From positions 994,260 through 1,058,259 of the forward strand of contig NC_018253.1 of the NCBI RefSeq assembly GCF_000227135.1: a stretch of DNA of 64,000 nt, in the 5' to 3' direction. The notes under the pieces were generated by a model. That model did not search any database. It was not told where the DNA came from and was given only the letters and a program-made list of their open reading frames with translations. The translations under genes were made by a program, and so were the position numbers. Within the stretch, counting starts at the first letter, position 1, and each line of letters starts with the position of its first letter. Shown in pieces: positions 8,738-19,198 of this stretch. The stretch comes from Leishmania donovani. Taxonomy: Eukaryota; Euglenozoa; Kinetoplastea; Trypanosomatida; Trypanosomatidae.

Positions 8738-10139
8738 CATAACGGCACGCTGTAGACAAACATGGCATTTCAGGGCTGTTGTTGTATGTGGTCGAATGTC
8801 GGTGAGCGGCCTATCTGCGTGGAGTGGATGGCGTGTGGGTGAGGGCACTGACGAGGTTGTATACGGTGCCCGCCGGCATGGATGTGGGAAAGTGTGGGTA
8901 GATGCCTTTCATAGAAGTCACTAGCAACCGATAGAGCGATAAAGAGGAGAATTTCTGCTGTGTCAGAGCTGCCTAGACCGGCTCAGGAATCCAGTAAAGT
9001 TGTGTGTGCCTACGCTTGTCTTGCTCCCCTCCTGCACACCCGAATAGCGGTATCGAAGATAAGCGTACCTGTCGTAATTTTACCCCTTGTCGCGATGCTT
9101 CCCTCTGTCGATTCTTGGCTTGTATCTCGCTGCCACTGCCTCCTCTGTGCGATCGGTGCAAAAGGAATGAACAGAAAGCATTCCATGTGAAGTGGTCGTT
9201 GTACACACGGCTCCGTCGAAAAGGATTGCGATAAGGCTTGCGGGTGGGGGGGGGGGAGGGGAAGTGGCCAGAGCGAGAGGGAGAACGCGTGAGTCGGGAG
9301 AGCGCGAAAAGCTACAGGATTTGCATGGGCCTCTCTTCATAGATATTTTCTTTCTTTCTCTGCTGAGTGAATGGCCATCGCTTCTGTGCTTGTGCCTTGC
9401 GTGTGCCACGGCGTACTCAGTCCACGGCTACCTAATCAATGGATGGCGAGCATCGTGGAGGAGGAAGCGATGGAGCAGGCAGGCACCCTGACGTCCACGG
9501 AAGCATCGGCACACGCCACCTTTACACGGATGAGGGGGAGATTAGCGGAGGCGTGCTCTCCTTCACCCGAGCTCACGCATATATAGATGGATGGACACGT
9601 AAAGAAATAGAAAGTGGAAGGAGAGTGAGGAGAGCCGGCGATGGTGCGCTGACAGAAACGCGACGTGCACTTCATAGAGGCGCATCTTCAACGGCTTTGC
9701 TTGCAGAGCCCTTGTCGCTCACTTCATCGAGATAGAAAGAGTAGGGGTAGATGCACCGCTGCTGCCGAGCAGCCTCCTTCGCATGCCGGGAGTAAATCTC
9801 TTCTTCACCCCCCTGCCCTCTATCCCCGTCTGCGGCGCACGCAAAACTATGCTGTGGCCTTCATCACCGCTACCCTCTGTCTCTTCCTCCGCCTCTCATA
9901 CCAATGCGACGCGTTCACACGTGCCTGCAACACGCACATACACACACACACATAGACCAGGGCGGGGGCTTCTCTCAAAGCCGCCTTTCTTCTTTTGGTT
10001 TAACGATTTCCTTGCGCTTTTACCTCTCCGCCATTTCCGCCGTCAACGTGTCGGGTGCGAGAGGGCTTCAGCCGTGGAGCATCTTCGCTCACAGAAGAAA
10101 TCAACGTCAAAAGGTTGCCTGCATCAGCAAGGTGCAGGT
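8738..10139 (+). other. spacer upstream of the kinase gene
   Basis: No convincing gene. Contains a G-run near 9245-9258, a short CA tract near 9938-9952, and T/C-rich sequence from about 9975 to 10050 that probably directs splicing of the kinase mRNA. The kinase frame extends upstream to a non-ATG codon at 9783, but that part is Ser/Pro/Arg-rich and is excluded. Confidence 0.55.
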
Positions 10140-11441
10140 ATGGCGACCCCTGTCACGGATCCGCCGAAGATCATCGGCCGCGAGCTTCACCTCGACCGCC
10201 TCATCGGCAGCGGTGGCTTCGGCGAAGTGTATTTGGCTGTTCGCACCAAGTTGGCAACGAATCCAAAGCACAACTTCACGTTCCCAGCGGAGTGCGTCGT
10301 CAAGGTGATGCGGCGAGGGCTCTGCACCGAGGAGGATGTTGCCGCCATGAATCGAGAGGTGGCGACGCTGAGCTCAATGGACCATCCGTACATTGTCGCC
10401 TATATTGGCGCTTGGGTGGAGGCGGCACGCGGGAAGTTCTTCGGCTGCTATTGCCTGGCCATGAAGTACTGCGAAGGTGGAGACCTGCACGGGTTCATTG
10501 CGCAGTGTATCAAGGCTCACCGCCTTCCCCCTGTTGACGTTGCGGTGCGCATCATGGCGCAAGTCTTCTCTGCCCTCAACTACAGCCACTCACGCCGACT
10601 TATCCACCGCGATATCAAGCCGGGTAATGTGTTTCTGACGCTTCAGAAGAGCGGGGTGCCGGACAAGGCAATGGTGGGCGACTATGGTCTTGTGCGCTCA
10701 CTTGAGGCGACGCGGCAGCTGGTCAAGACGCGCGTGGGGACGCCGACGTACATTTCACCTGAGATCGCCGCTGGCGAGGCGTACAGCACCAAGACGGACA
10801 TCTTTTCTGCAGGCACCATGTTCTACGAGCTGCTTTCCCTGCATCGTCCGTTCTGGAAGCGGATGATGACAGACCAGCAGCTGTTTCGCGAGGTCCTGCA
10901 CCGCGATCCGATGCCGCAGTTTCGTGCGTACACGAGCTCCGTCTACGGCACTGCACTGGCCGACGTGATTGAGGCGTGTCTTACGAAGCACGAGGCAAAC
11001 AGGGCCACCGCCTACGACGCTCTTGTCCGCCTGACCTCGCCGATCACCGCGTACGTGCTCAAGTACGCCATTCCGGTGTACCCGGAAAAGGACGCGTTGA
11101 CGACGTCTTCTCCGCCGCGCCCGCCTGCCGCGTCATCCGCGCCCGACGGTCACGCATCCGCAGCGGATGCGGATGGAGACGCTGCCACGGCGCGTCAACG
11201 GCTAGAGCGTCTGTTCCTTGTCCGCAAAGGCACAGCAGTGGGTGCCAGACTCACGCGCCTTCTGTCGCACAATGCCGAGCTTCTCTTCCAAGTACGCGTT
11301 CTGGTCGCCTGCCGCAGTGACAATACTGACCATCTCGAGAATGGCTTGGCAGAGCTGCTCTGGGCGTTTCCAGATGCAGAGGTACCCTTTCAGGAAGTAA
11401 TCGATTTAGTTATGAGTGGCTACCGCCAACTCGCGGAGTAA
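10140..11441 (+). CDS. serine/threonine protein kinase, NEK-like (433 aa)
   Basis: Eukaryotic protein kinase that would phosphorylate Ser/Thr on proteins in the cytosol, flagellar base or cytoskeleton. The catalytic domain is at about residues 15-300: glycine loop GSGGFGEV at 23-30, ATP-anchoring K55, catalytic H156-R157-D158 followed by IKPGNVF, and GTPTYISPEI in the activation segment. The metal-binding motif is DYG (181-183) rather than the usual DFG. The pattern YCEGGDL, HRDIKPGNVF and GTPTYISPE resembles the NIMA-related (NEK) family, which is expanded in trypanosomatids. The C-terminal about 130 residues hold a low-complexity Pro/Ala/Asp linker and a helical segment (residues 350-433) that could be regulatory. 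The start is the ATG directly before the conserved domain. Confidence 0.9.
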   Translation: MATPVTDPPKIIGRELHLDRLIGSGGFGEVYLAVRTKLATNPKHNFTFPAECVVKVMRRGLCTEEDVAAMNREVATLSSMDHPYIVAYIGAWVEAARGKFFGCYCLAMKYCEGGDLHGFIAQCIKAHRLPPVDVAVRIMAQVFSALNYSHSRRLIHRDIKPGNVFLTLQKSGVPDKAMVGDYGLVRSLEATRQLVKTRVGTPTYISPEIAAGEAYSTKTDIFSAGTMFYELLSLHRPFWKRMMTDQQLFREVLHRDPMPQFRAYTSSVYGTALADVIEACLTKHEANRATAYDALVRLTSPITAYVLKYAIPVYPEKDALTTSSPPRPPAASSAPDGHASAADADGDAATARQRLERLFLVRKGTAVGARLTRLLSHNAELLFQVRVLVACRSDNTDHLENGLAELLWAFPDAEVPFQEVIDLVMSGYRQLAE

Positions 11442-12891
11442 GGGTGGCTGAGGGACCCCAGCGCTGCCTGGTGGGGTCCTCGCGCTTTTCCGACAAGAGG
11501 TGCATATGCATGTGCGGGCAACATCTTCGCAGATCGCACGGAGGTGTGCTGGCGTACGGCCATCACGCCGTCTGCAGATGTCCGTGGGGAACGAGCGTTT
11601 TTTATCTTCTTCTATTCTCAGCTCACTGTTGCCTACCCTCCATTTGCCTCTCGTCTCTCTCTCTCTATCGTTTGAGTTGTACTCTCACCTGTCTGCCCTT
11701 AATCTTGCCCCCTCCCCCTCCCCCTCCCTCCATCTCTTCCCCCCCCTCCCTCCCCTCCCCATTCCTTTGTACCCTTCACCTCTCATTCCCCGCTCTCCTC
11801 CTCGCTTCTTGCCTGCTGCTTGTTGTGTGACTCCAGTCCCCATGTCTCCGTCGCCGCCGTGTGCTGGTGCGTTGCATATGAGGCTTGTCTGCGCCTGTGT
11901 GCGCGCAGTGGTACGCACGCACCCACGTGGGGCATCGGCAAGTCAATGGGAGCTGGCAGACACACATCGAATGGCAGCGCACGTCCGTTTCTTCTCTCGT
12001 CCGGTATTCCTCTTTGTTTTTTTTTTTTATTCTCCTCTGCTGACTCGCCTCCCTACTCCGCCCACTCGTTCTCTCGTTGTAACCCAAGCTGGCTGAGCAG
12101 CGCGTGCCTATCTACATATACATCTATAACTATATATGCATACATTTCTTCGAGCCATGCCCTTTACGGCGGTGCACCACGCTTTCGTTCTCCCACGCCT
12201 TCTATGCCGTCCCTGTTGCCCGCCCGCAGTGTCCACCGTCTGTCCGTCTTCTTTCTTGTTGGCACTGCCTCGCCATGATTATTCTTTTCTCTTGTTCGCT
12301 TCTTTGCTTCTCTCTCTGCTCCCTACTCCTGTATCCTCTATCTGCGTGTCCCTTCATTCCTTGGCTGCCGCCCTCCTCCCCCCTCCTTCCGCCTGTCGCA
12401 CACTCTTCAGTGTGAAAGCTAACCCCCAAAAGGGCATAGGAGTTGCAGACGAGGCCAACCCCCAGTCAAGACGAAGCGGTGGCGATGACGGTGGTAGCGG
12501 TGGAGGCGGTGGCGGCACAACAGGCCTCGTGACAGAAACCAAACAGCCAATAGGGAGCTGCCTCCCATTTGACACCTGCGGTGTCGGCATCACTGGCAGG
12601 GGTGCGGCTGTCTGCCGTCAAGCGGGACGCTACGATGTCCCCACAGCGGCGCGCAAGGAGGATGATCGGAAACGACGCGCCGGCACCAACTGCACATCAT
12701 GAGTAGCATGTAAGAGCGGCATTACTACCCCTCTTTGCCTCACTACTTCTCTCTCTCGCATCATGTGCGCCACTTTCGCCCTTTCTGCTTCCTGTTGATG
12801 GGGTGCACGTCTTCTCGACTCCGCGCCGCGTCAGACCGCAAGGTCGAGCACACGCGCAAGCTTTCTCTGTCTTGCTTCTTTACTAGTCATC
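11442..12891 (+). other. long pyrimidine-rich spacer
   Basis: Strong C/T-rich domain at about 11590-11825, another at 12280-12400, a T10 run near 12018, and a GGT/GGC-rich patch around 12480-12525. Frames are Ser/Pro/Leu- or Gly-rich and not convincing. Likely carries the kinase 3'UTR and the splice signal of the next gene. Confidence 0.6.
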
Positions 12892-13347
12892 ATGTCTTCC
12901 ATTGCTGCCAAGCAGGTGCATCGCCAGCAGCTGCTGCAGCCACGCCTGGCGCTCCCGGCAGGTCGTACCGTCTCTCTTGAAGAGGGGCGGCGTCTTGCCA
13001 AATTCGCGCACGATGAAGAGGATCGGTTGCAATCCGAAGCGACGCGCCTGCTGGAGGTGAAGGAGGCGAGCCCTGTCGTGCTGGAGGAGAACGTCTCGAG
13101 GCGCATTTTGCTTCTTCGCCAGAAGCAGAACAGCAAGGCGAACGTGAAGGCGGCAGTCGCGTACGCAAACAGACTGCATCGCAAGTCTGCCGTCCAGGCT
13201 GAGGATGTGACCAAGATGCGCGAGGCAGCTTCGCGAGTGCTGCGACCTTCCTCCAGCATTGGCAGTGCCAGCCTAAAGCAGCGGCGCCAACGCGCAGAAC
13301 AGACGAAGAAGCAGCGGCAGCCGAAACAGGGAAAGAAGAGGCATTGA
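12892..13347 (+). CDS. small basic helical protein (151 aa), unknown function
   Basis: A 151-residue, strongly basic, largely helical protein. Residues 30-120 are rich in Leu, Glu, Arg and Ala with heptad-like spacing (EGRRLAKFAHDEEDRLQSEA). The C-terminal 30 residues form a Lys/Arg/Gln tail (KQRRQRAEQTKKQRQPKQ) that could act as a nuclear or nucleolar signal or bind nucleic acid. The stretch ending VQAEDVTKMREAASRVL faintly recalls the last helix of histone-fold proteins, but this is weak. No family is recognised. Start: an ATG preceded by a CT-rich tract. Coding composition is clear. Confidence 0.75.
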   Translation: MSSIAAKQVHRQQLLQPRLALPAGRTVSLEEGRRLAKFAHDEEDRLQSEATRLLEVKEASPVVLEENVSRRILLLRQKQNSKANVKAAVAYANRLHRKSAVQAEDVTKMREAASRVLRPSSSIGSASLKQRRQRAEQTKKQRQPKQGKKRH

Positions 13348-15156
13348 TGCCGTCATGTGTCTTTTCCTCCGCGCGATGTGTGCTGTCCTTCCACTTTCGA
13401 GTGCTGACGTTGCTGTACGGTGCGACGCGAAGTGTAATCAGCGGCGGTCCGGCGATGAGGGGCTGTGCTTCACCAAAGTCGAGGGTGTGTGTATGTGTCT
13501 GTCAGCGAAATGCCCGGCCACGTTCGGTCACGCGCATCTGCGCCGTGTGCATCGGGCGTAAAAAGGGCGGCTCAAACGAAACTGATACGCAGGCACAGCG
13601 CGGCCACCCGATCTCTCTCTCTCTCTGTCGACGCCGCTTGCTCTGCCACCTGCACGAACGCCACCACTACCTTCCTTTCCAGTTCACCTTCACGGTGTAG
13701 TGGTCCTGCTTGCGTACTTGCACTGGTGTCAGTCTGATGTTTCCGTCGCCGTCACGTGCACACCTGCGGATGAGTGTGGTGTCTCTCTCCTTTTTTCTCT
13801 CTTCGTGTAAAGCCACCTCGGCTAACGGTGTGTGCTCTTTATCGCTGCCACTCCTCGTGGAGATGCTGTGTGTGTCTGTCTCTCGGTGTGTGTGTAAAGC
13901 GAACCGCACCCTGATCTGGCATGAAGGCCTCGTGCTAACGAGGGAAAGCGCAAACAGAAAACGATCGCGCATCGAGAAGGCAGGCGAGAAAGGCGCTTCT
14001 CCGGACGTGCCGTAGGGGAACCGTCACGGGTCCAAACGACCTCAACATGGCATCGCTTCCTCACCATGATCTCGGCAGGAGCTGCAGGTAAGTTGAACAG
14101 ATCTCGTGGGGCAACAGAGAGGGGAGGGGGGGGGGGCGGTACGTCAGCAGCGCCACTGCTGACATCGACTGGAAGCCGAACCTGTTCTCCTTCTCCCTTC
14201 TCCTTGCTTCGCCAGGCGGCGCTGTTTTTGTCCGCGTTCGGTTGGACGCTCAGCGCGGACGACTCGCCTTTACGCATCTTTCTTTACGCATCGGTGCTGC
14301 CTTCCTGTCCCCGACGTCCCCGCCTTGCCGGACCTTGGTGTTCTAGTTTTGCCCGCGCCCCGCATACTCTTGCGCCCTGTTGCTCACCTCTTACCATTTC
14401 CCGCGCTCTCTCGGCCCTCGGCAACGCCTCCCCATCCTCCATTTCTCTCAACCAACCGACATATATACCCACGCGAACGTGCCCTGTGGCCCCCCAATCT
14501 CCAGCTGCTCACGCATTCATCAGCTATCATCATCTGCATCATAGACCGGCTCATTTTCAAATCTTCCTTTCGTTTCTCGCGCGCTCACGGCTTTGATTTT
14601 TACTGCATATCTGCTTGCGCACATCGGCAGCTGCAGCACGTTTTTCAAACAGCAAAGCCCCCTTAGTTTCCGCTTATTAAGACGTGGTGGTTGCCTCGGC
14701 GCCGAGTTTCTCCTGCCGCCGCCGCCGCTACTGCCTTCTTCCGTGCATCAGCATCGCTTTCATTTTTTCCCTCTCATTTCGTTTCACCGCGTGTCCGCTG
14801 CTCTCGGTGTGTCTCGCCTCATCGCTCGTCTTCGACTGTTCGCCTGTATACCCCTGCTGCTGCTTTCCGTGTTCCCGCCTCGGCCCAGTTCTTCCGTGTT
14901 CGTGTGTGCGTGTGTGTATGCGCGCTTGTGCTAAAAGCTACCCCTTTCGCCATCTCTGTTCTCCTCTGCTCCCGGCCTCCGTCGTCACTACTTGTTCTCC
15001 CTCTTTCCTCTCCTAGGGGGCAACTGCGGTTCCATTTCCAGCGAGTACTCGAGCCCGCACTTAGCACACCCACGGGCATACCCGCACCTACAACGCTGAT
15101 TTATTGATCTGCAGCGCCAGCATCTCGAGCACCGAGACGAGGTCGACAACGAAAAC
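13348..15156 (+). other. spacer with long C/T-rich splice region
   Basis: No convincing gene. Poly-G run near 14124-14137; extended pyrimidine-rich sequence from about 14180 to 15014 ends in ctctttcctctcctag with AG at 15015-15016, a good trans-splice acceptor candidate for the PqiA-like gene about 140 bases downstream. Confidence 0.6.
14996..15016 (+). promoter_or_regulatory. candidate trans-splice acceptor
   Basis: An unbroken pyrimidine tract (tctccctctttcctctcct) ends in AG at 15015-15016. It would give the downstream mRNA a 5'UTR of about 140 bases, with the ATG at 15157 as the first good start. Confidence 0.5.
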
Positions 15157-17625
15157 ATGATGCCGTACAGCCAATGCCTGTCGACGGTGCTCTTCCTGAG
15201 CACGCTGAACTTCACGAATGTGTCGATCCCAAGCTTTAACGAGAGCCTCTTGGGAGTCAATGCCTTCAATCTCACGTGCTTCGATGTTTATATGCGCGGC
15301 TTCGGCACCAGCTGGATGCCCACCAGGTCGTACGCTGCCATCACTGACGGTGGCAACATCCGCTGCCGCACAAATTTGACGGCGTTCGCCTACTCGGGTG
15401 TTGTGTGGGCCGATGTGGTGGTGAACCCAGGTGAGGTGCGACTCGCGCGCACGATCGAGAAACCCGACTCGCCTGATATGTGCATCACGAACGCGTCCTC
15501 TATCACGGATTGTCACGTGAACGTCTCGGTGGTGGATCTCCACGCCGATCCTCCAAGCAGCCTGATTGATCTCATCCTGGCACAGGCGAAGACGTACGTG
15601 AATAATCATGCCAGCGATTACGTGTGCAAGGTGATGGTGCCTCGGGGAGAGTCCATCATCATGAATAACACATACCCCTATACCCCCGAACGGAAAGACG
15701 AAGGCCGCACGATTGTTCCAGTCAGTGAATCACCGCTGATACGTGCGCTGATGTCCATCGCAAATCGAGTGCGTATTGGCAGCATCCGGTTCTTTGTGGG
15801 ATCTCAACCGCAGCGCATCAGTATTCTGATTTCTCACGTTGGTGGCGCACATGCTGGATTCACTGGCGATCTGGTGCCTACTCCTGTGGGTGAGTCTGCG
15901 GTCGATTGGGCCCAAGGGCTGGTGGACGCATACATTCAGGGTGTCGTGCCTCAACCATTGCCTGTGTATGGGTTGCCGGGAGAGATCAAGGGCCTCGTGG
16001 CGGGGCTGAACACTTCACAGACTGTTTTTGCAACGCTCGATGTAGATGTGAGCATCGCGGCTTCCAGTGCAAACTGGGTCACCATCTACCTCCAACCTGG
16101 CGTGACCATTGAAAACCTGAGAATCCAGGCGAACAGTGACGGACTCGGCAATCTGTTGACACATCTAGCTGCCCCCGAGGTTGAGAAACTCATCAATGCA
16201 AAAATCGCCACCGTCCTAGCCGCGTTGGCGGGGTCTGCGGGCAGTGGTCCACACGACAATCGCACCGCTAACGGTACACTGACGTTCTCCTTTGGAGAAA
16301 ATACAGTTGTGCGCGACTCACCGCTCCGGCTCCCTTTGATCCTTATCAGCTGTGTCGGAGGGGTTTTTGGTGTGCTGCTTGTGGCTCGAAATGTGCGGCG
16401 ACACCGAGAGCAGCCTGTTCTGAACAGCGTCACAGGCGCGCCATTGTCCACGTTTCGCATCGTGGCAGAGGACGTATTCCTGATTGTCAGCGTTGTTGCC
16501 TGCCTGCTGCTATTTTCCGCAAGCAACACGATGACAGGGGCCACGGTCGTTCTTGGCGACGAACTGCGCACGTACGCCTTCTCCCTGTCAAATACCGTCA
16601 CGGACCTGTGGCAGGCGGGACTCTTTCCGCTGTCCGTGTGCGTGCTTGTATTCAGTGGCATTTACCCCTACGTGAAGCTGCTTAGCATACTCTTCTTCAC
16701 TGTGTGGGCTCACCGTCCCTCCAGCCGCGCTCTCAAGCTGATCGACTGTATCGGTAAGCTCTCCCTTATCGACACCTTCGCGCTCATGGTGATGGTGTCA
16801 GGACTCGAGATCCCCTCTATCGCGGATGTGCGGGTTCATCGGTCGTTCTACATATTTATGTATGCTACGATTGTGTCGATTGCGCTGGGCAACTACGCCA
16901 CGCTGCTGTGGCGAGCAGGGACGACCCTGCGGCGTGACGATGCTCCAGTGGAGGACACTGGCGCCCACTCCACCCTTGGTAGCGCTCAAGGGGAGCCCGT
17001 GACAGCCTCCCCGGTAGAGCAACAAGGGTCAGCTCCATCGATGACCGGCAACAGCTTGCCCCGAGGCGGCGCCTCTGTGCAACTTCAATCGGGAGAGCAT
17101 CGCACTTCTTGCTGGAGACGATTTGCCGGTCCCGCCCTTTGCATTCCGTTGGTGTTTATGATCGCGTGCAGCATCCCTGCCTGGATTTTACCAACGTTTC
17201 GGTACACGGTCGGAGGCTTCGCTCGGCTTCTGACGCCGCCAAGCAAATCACTTACACTGTGGCGCCTGAGCAGTCTGGGCGGCCGAGATGACGCGCTCGA
17301 CATTTTGGCGGTTGCTGTCTTCACGATCCTCATCGCGCCGTGCCTCTACGTGGCGCTCTACCCCAGATGCGCTTTCCTGGCCTCGTGGTGCGCCGCAGAT
17401 GTGCTCGTGATCGCCTGCGTGGTTGGTCTCCTGCAGCTGCAGCAGTTTGTTCGGTTTGTGCTGGGGGACAGCAGGGATATCCTCTACACAGCGCACGCCT
17501 CTCTGCTGTGGCCCATGTATCTTCTGGCAGTTGCTGCGGTGCTGGTGTGGGTTTACATCGCCCGCGACATTCTCCACTATGTCTTTGTGCGCAAGGAGTT
17601 GATTGCGATGCCACCTAGTGCGTAG
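15157..17625 (+). CDS. PqiA-type polytopic membrane protein with glycosylated N-terminal domain (822 aa)
   Basis: The N-terminal 385 residues follow a weak hydrophobic segment (8-22) and hold many N-x-S/T sequons (NFTN, NVSI, NLTC, NNTY, NRTA) and cysteines including C109-x9-C119-H-V, so they are probably lumenal or extracellular. The rest carries about eight membrane segments in two sets of four: near 392-412, 437-457, 486-520, 537-553 and 565-585, then 660-680, 716-735, 742-760 and 783-803. Repeat 1 has KLSLIDTFALMVMVSGLEI and repeat 2 has WCAADVLVIACVVGLLQL, the two-repeat pattern of bacterial PqiA/YebS proteins, which act with MCE proteins in lipid transport across the cell envelope. A role in lipid or membrane homeostasis is inferred. 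The N-terminal domain resembles the protein at 51278-52411. Confidence 0.85.
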   Translation: MMPYSQCLSTVLFLSTLNFTNVSIPSFNESLLGVNAFNLTCFDVYMRGFGTSWMPTRSYAAITDGGNIRCRTNLTAFAYSGVVWADVVVNPGEVRLARTIEKPDSPDMCITNASSITDCHVNVSVVDLHADPPSSLIDLILAQAKTYVNNHASDYVCKVMVPRGESIIMNNTYPYTPERKDEGRTIVPVSESPLIRALMSIANRVRIGSIRFFVGSQPQRISILISHVGGAHAGFTGDLVPTPVGESAVDWAQGLVDAYIQGVVPQPLPVYGLPGEIKGLVAGLNTSQTVFATLDVDVSIAASSANWVTIYLQPGVTIENLRIQANSDGLGNLLTHLAAPEVEKLINAKIATVLAALAGSAGSGPHDNRTANGTLTFSFGENTVVRDSPLRLPLILISCVGGVFGVLLVARNVRRHREQPVLNSVTGAPLSTFRIVAEDVFLIVSVVACLLLFSASNTMTGATVVLGDELRTYAFSLSNTVTDLWQAGLFPLSVCVLVFSGIYPYVKLLSILFFTVWAHRPSSRALKLIDCIGKLSLIDTFALMVMVSGLEIPSIADVRVHRSFYIFMYATIVSIALGNYATLLWRAGTTLRRDDAPVEDTGAHSTLGSAQGEPVTASPVEQQGSAPSMTGNSLPRGGASVQLQSGEHRTSCWRRFAGPALCIPLVFMIACSIPAWILPTFRYTVGGFARLLTPPSKSLTLWRLSSLGGRDDALDILAVAVFTILIAPCLYVALYPRCAFLASWCAADVLVIACVVGLLQLQQFVRFVLGDSRDILYTAHASLLWPMYLLAVAAVLVWVYIARDILHYVFVRKELIAMPPSA

Positions 17626-17950
17626 ACAAGACCTCCTCCTCCGTCCCTCCCGAGACGAGGAGGCTGAGCGAGAGGAAGGGGGAGGGGCGAGACAGTGAGT
17701 GCCTCTCCACAGAGATTTGCGCATGTGGACGAGGTGCTTCACTGTTTGTTCATGTGCGAGAGTTTTCGAGGTGCTGCGAGCGCACAGCACTGCCTCCCGA
17801 TTCTTTCGCTTCGTTGCTGTTGTCGCTCAGGCACTTTTCTTTAATGCTTATTACGGGCGAGCAACCCCTATGTTCGTCGGCGAGGGTGTGTCTCGGTGTC
17901 GCCACCGACTGAGGGACGTCGACAGCCTGATGAGTGGCTCTTCCCCGGCT
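17626..17950 (+). other. 3'UTR of the PqiA-like gene
   Basis: Unique sequence between the stop codon and the SIDER-like repeat. No open frame of note. The retroposon-like element therefore lies within what is likely the 3'UTR or the spacer just after it. Confidence 0.5.
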
Positions 17951-18263
17951 TCTTTTTCTTCTTTCTCATGCTTTTCGCGTCCGCACCGGATAAAGGGTCG
18001 GGGCAAGGGGCGACACACTCCTCAGTGCGCGGTGGTATCTCAGGGTCCAGTACCACCACCCTAGGTGCTGAGGCCAAACAGCTCCCCCCTCCCCTCCCCC
18101 CGACTCTCTAAGCCTGCCGAACCACCTCTGGTGATGACAGGGTCACGTACCAGTGTCATGGGGCAGTCAGAGCGATGTATCACTGCTGATGCCAGCGGTC
18201 CGGCCCTGGGTGGCGCTGTGTCGGAGCGACCTGCGACCGTGAGCATGCGCTTGCACCATCCAT
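17951..18263 (+). repeat. left partial copy of SIDER-like element at a gap edge
   Basis: These 313 bases recur without visible differences at 18363-18675. The left copy ends at the gap and the right copy begins right after it, so this is probably one contig overlap rather than two genomic copies. Content is the 5' half of the SIDER-like element. Confidence 0.85.
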
Positions 18264-18362
18264 NNNNNNNNNNNNNNNNNNNNNNNNNNNNNNNNNNNNN
18301 NNNNNNNNNNNNNNNNNNNNNNNNNNNNNNNNNNNNNNNNNNNNNNNNNNNNNNNNNNNNNN
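18264..18362. other. assembly gap (99 N)
   Basis: Run of 99 N inside the SIDER-like element, flanked by identical 313-bp sequences. Confidence 0.98.
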
Positions 18363-18966
18363 TCTTTTTCTTCTTTCTCATGCTTTTCGCGTCCGCACCG
18401 GATAAAGGGTCGGGGCAAGGGGCGACACACTCCTCAGTGCGCGGTGGTATCTCAGGGTCCAGTACCACCACCCTAGGTGCTGAGGCCAAACAGCTCCCCC
18501 CTCCCCTCCCCCCGACTCTCTAAGCCTGCCGAACCACCTCTGGTGATGACAGGGTCACGTACCAGTGTCATGGGGCAGTCAGAGCGATGTATCACTGCTG
18601 ATGCCAGCGGTCCGGCCCTGGGTGGCGCTGTGTCGGAGCGACCTGCGACCGTGAGCATGCGCTTGCACCATCCATGTGATGGGCGAAGTGTCAGAGTGAC
18701 TCGAAGGTACCTCACCGCCGGCCCTCACGCTGCCCACTCGCGTGGGGAGTGTCCGGGTCACCGCGAGGGGGATGGACCAGGTGGCGACTGGCACAATGGG
18801 AGCGGCTGTGAGGCGAGCTGCGAGGCAGAGACCGCGCTCAGGTGACTGAGTCGGCTCATTGCTGTCACGCGGTCCTCTGCAGCTTCGCGCCACGCGCTGG
18901 GGCCTGTGACAGGCCGGGCAGCGTGAACTCACGCCGTATTAGGGGGATGAACGCATTAAAAAAAAA
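18363..18966 (+). mobile_element. SIDER-like degenerate retroposon, copy 1
   Basis: About 600 bases nearly identical to 37842-38440. It includes a landmark (ccagtaccaccaccctaggt), a Pro-type C-run (ctcccctcccccc), and ends in an A9 tail at about 18958-18966 after gggggatgaacgcatt. Size, A-rich 3' end, + orientation relative to transcription and position between genes fit the short interspersed degenerate retroposons (SIDER, probably SIDER2) of Leishmania, which are known to sit in 3'UTRs and affect mRNA stability. No coding capacity. The family name is from memory of features, not from a database comparison. Confidence 0.7.
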
Positions 18967-19099
18967 CGTAATTTTTTTCTTTTGTACGGGTGCGCATGCG
19001 TATGCATTTCCTGCCTCCCTCGTCTGCTGTGGATTTCTGGCGCTGCCCGTTTCTCTCTTACTCGGAAAGAGGGCAACTGGGAAATGCGCGGGGCAGGGG
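18734..19099 (+). repeat. left copy of a 366-bp duplication abutting the fourth gap
   Basis: Matches 19199-19564 with a small difference (gtgaggcgagctg here, gtgaggacagctg there). Includes the 3' part and A-tail of the SIDER-like element and its right flank. Copy edges coincide with gap edges, so an unmerged contig overlap is likely. Confidence 0.85.
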
Positions 19100-19198
19100 N
19101 NNNNNNNNNNNNNNNNNNNNNNNNNNNNNNNNNNNNNNNNNNNNNNNNNNNNNNNNNNNNNNNNNNNNNNNNNNNNNNNNNNNNNNNNNNNNNNNNNN
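19100..19198. other. assembly gap (99 N)
   Basis: Run of 99 N between the two 366-bp copies. Confidence 0.98.

Noticed and set aside
7412..8848. 478-codon minus-strand open frame across the 0.92-kb repeat
   Set aside because: It runs through an N gap, is Ser/Arg/Pro/His-rich with no domain pattern, and lies opposite to all other genes in a GC-rich repeat where long chance frames are expected.
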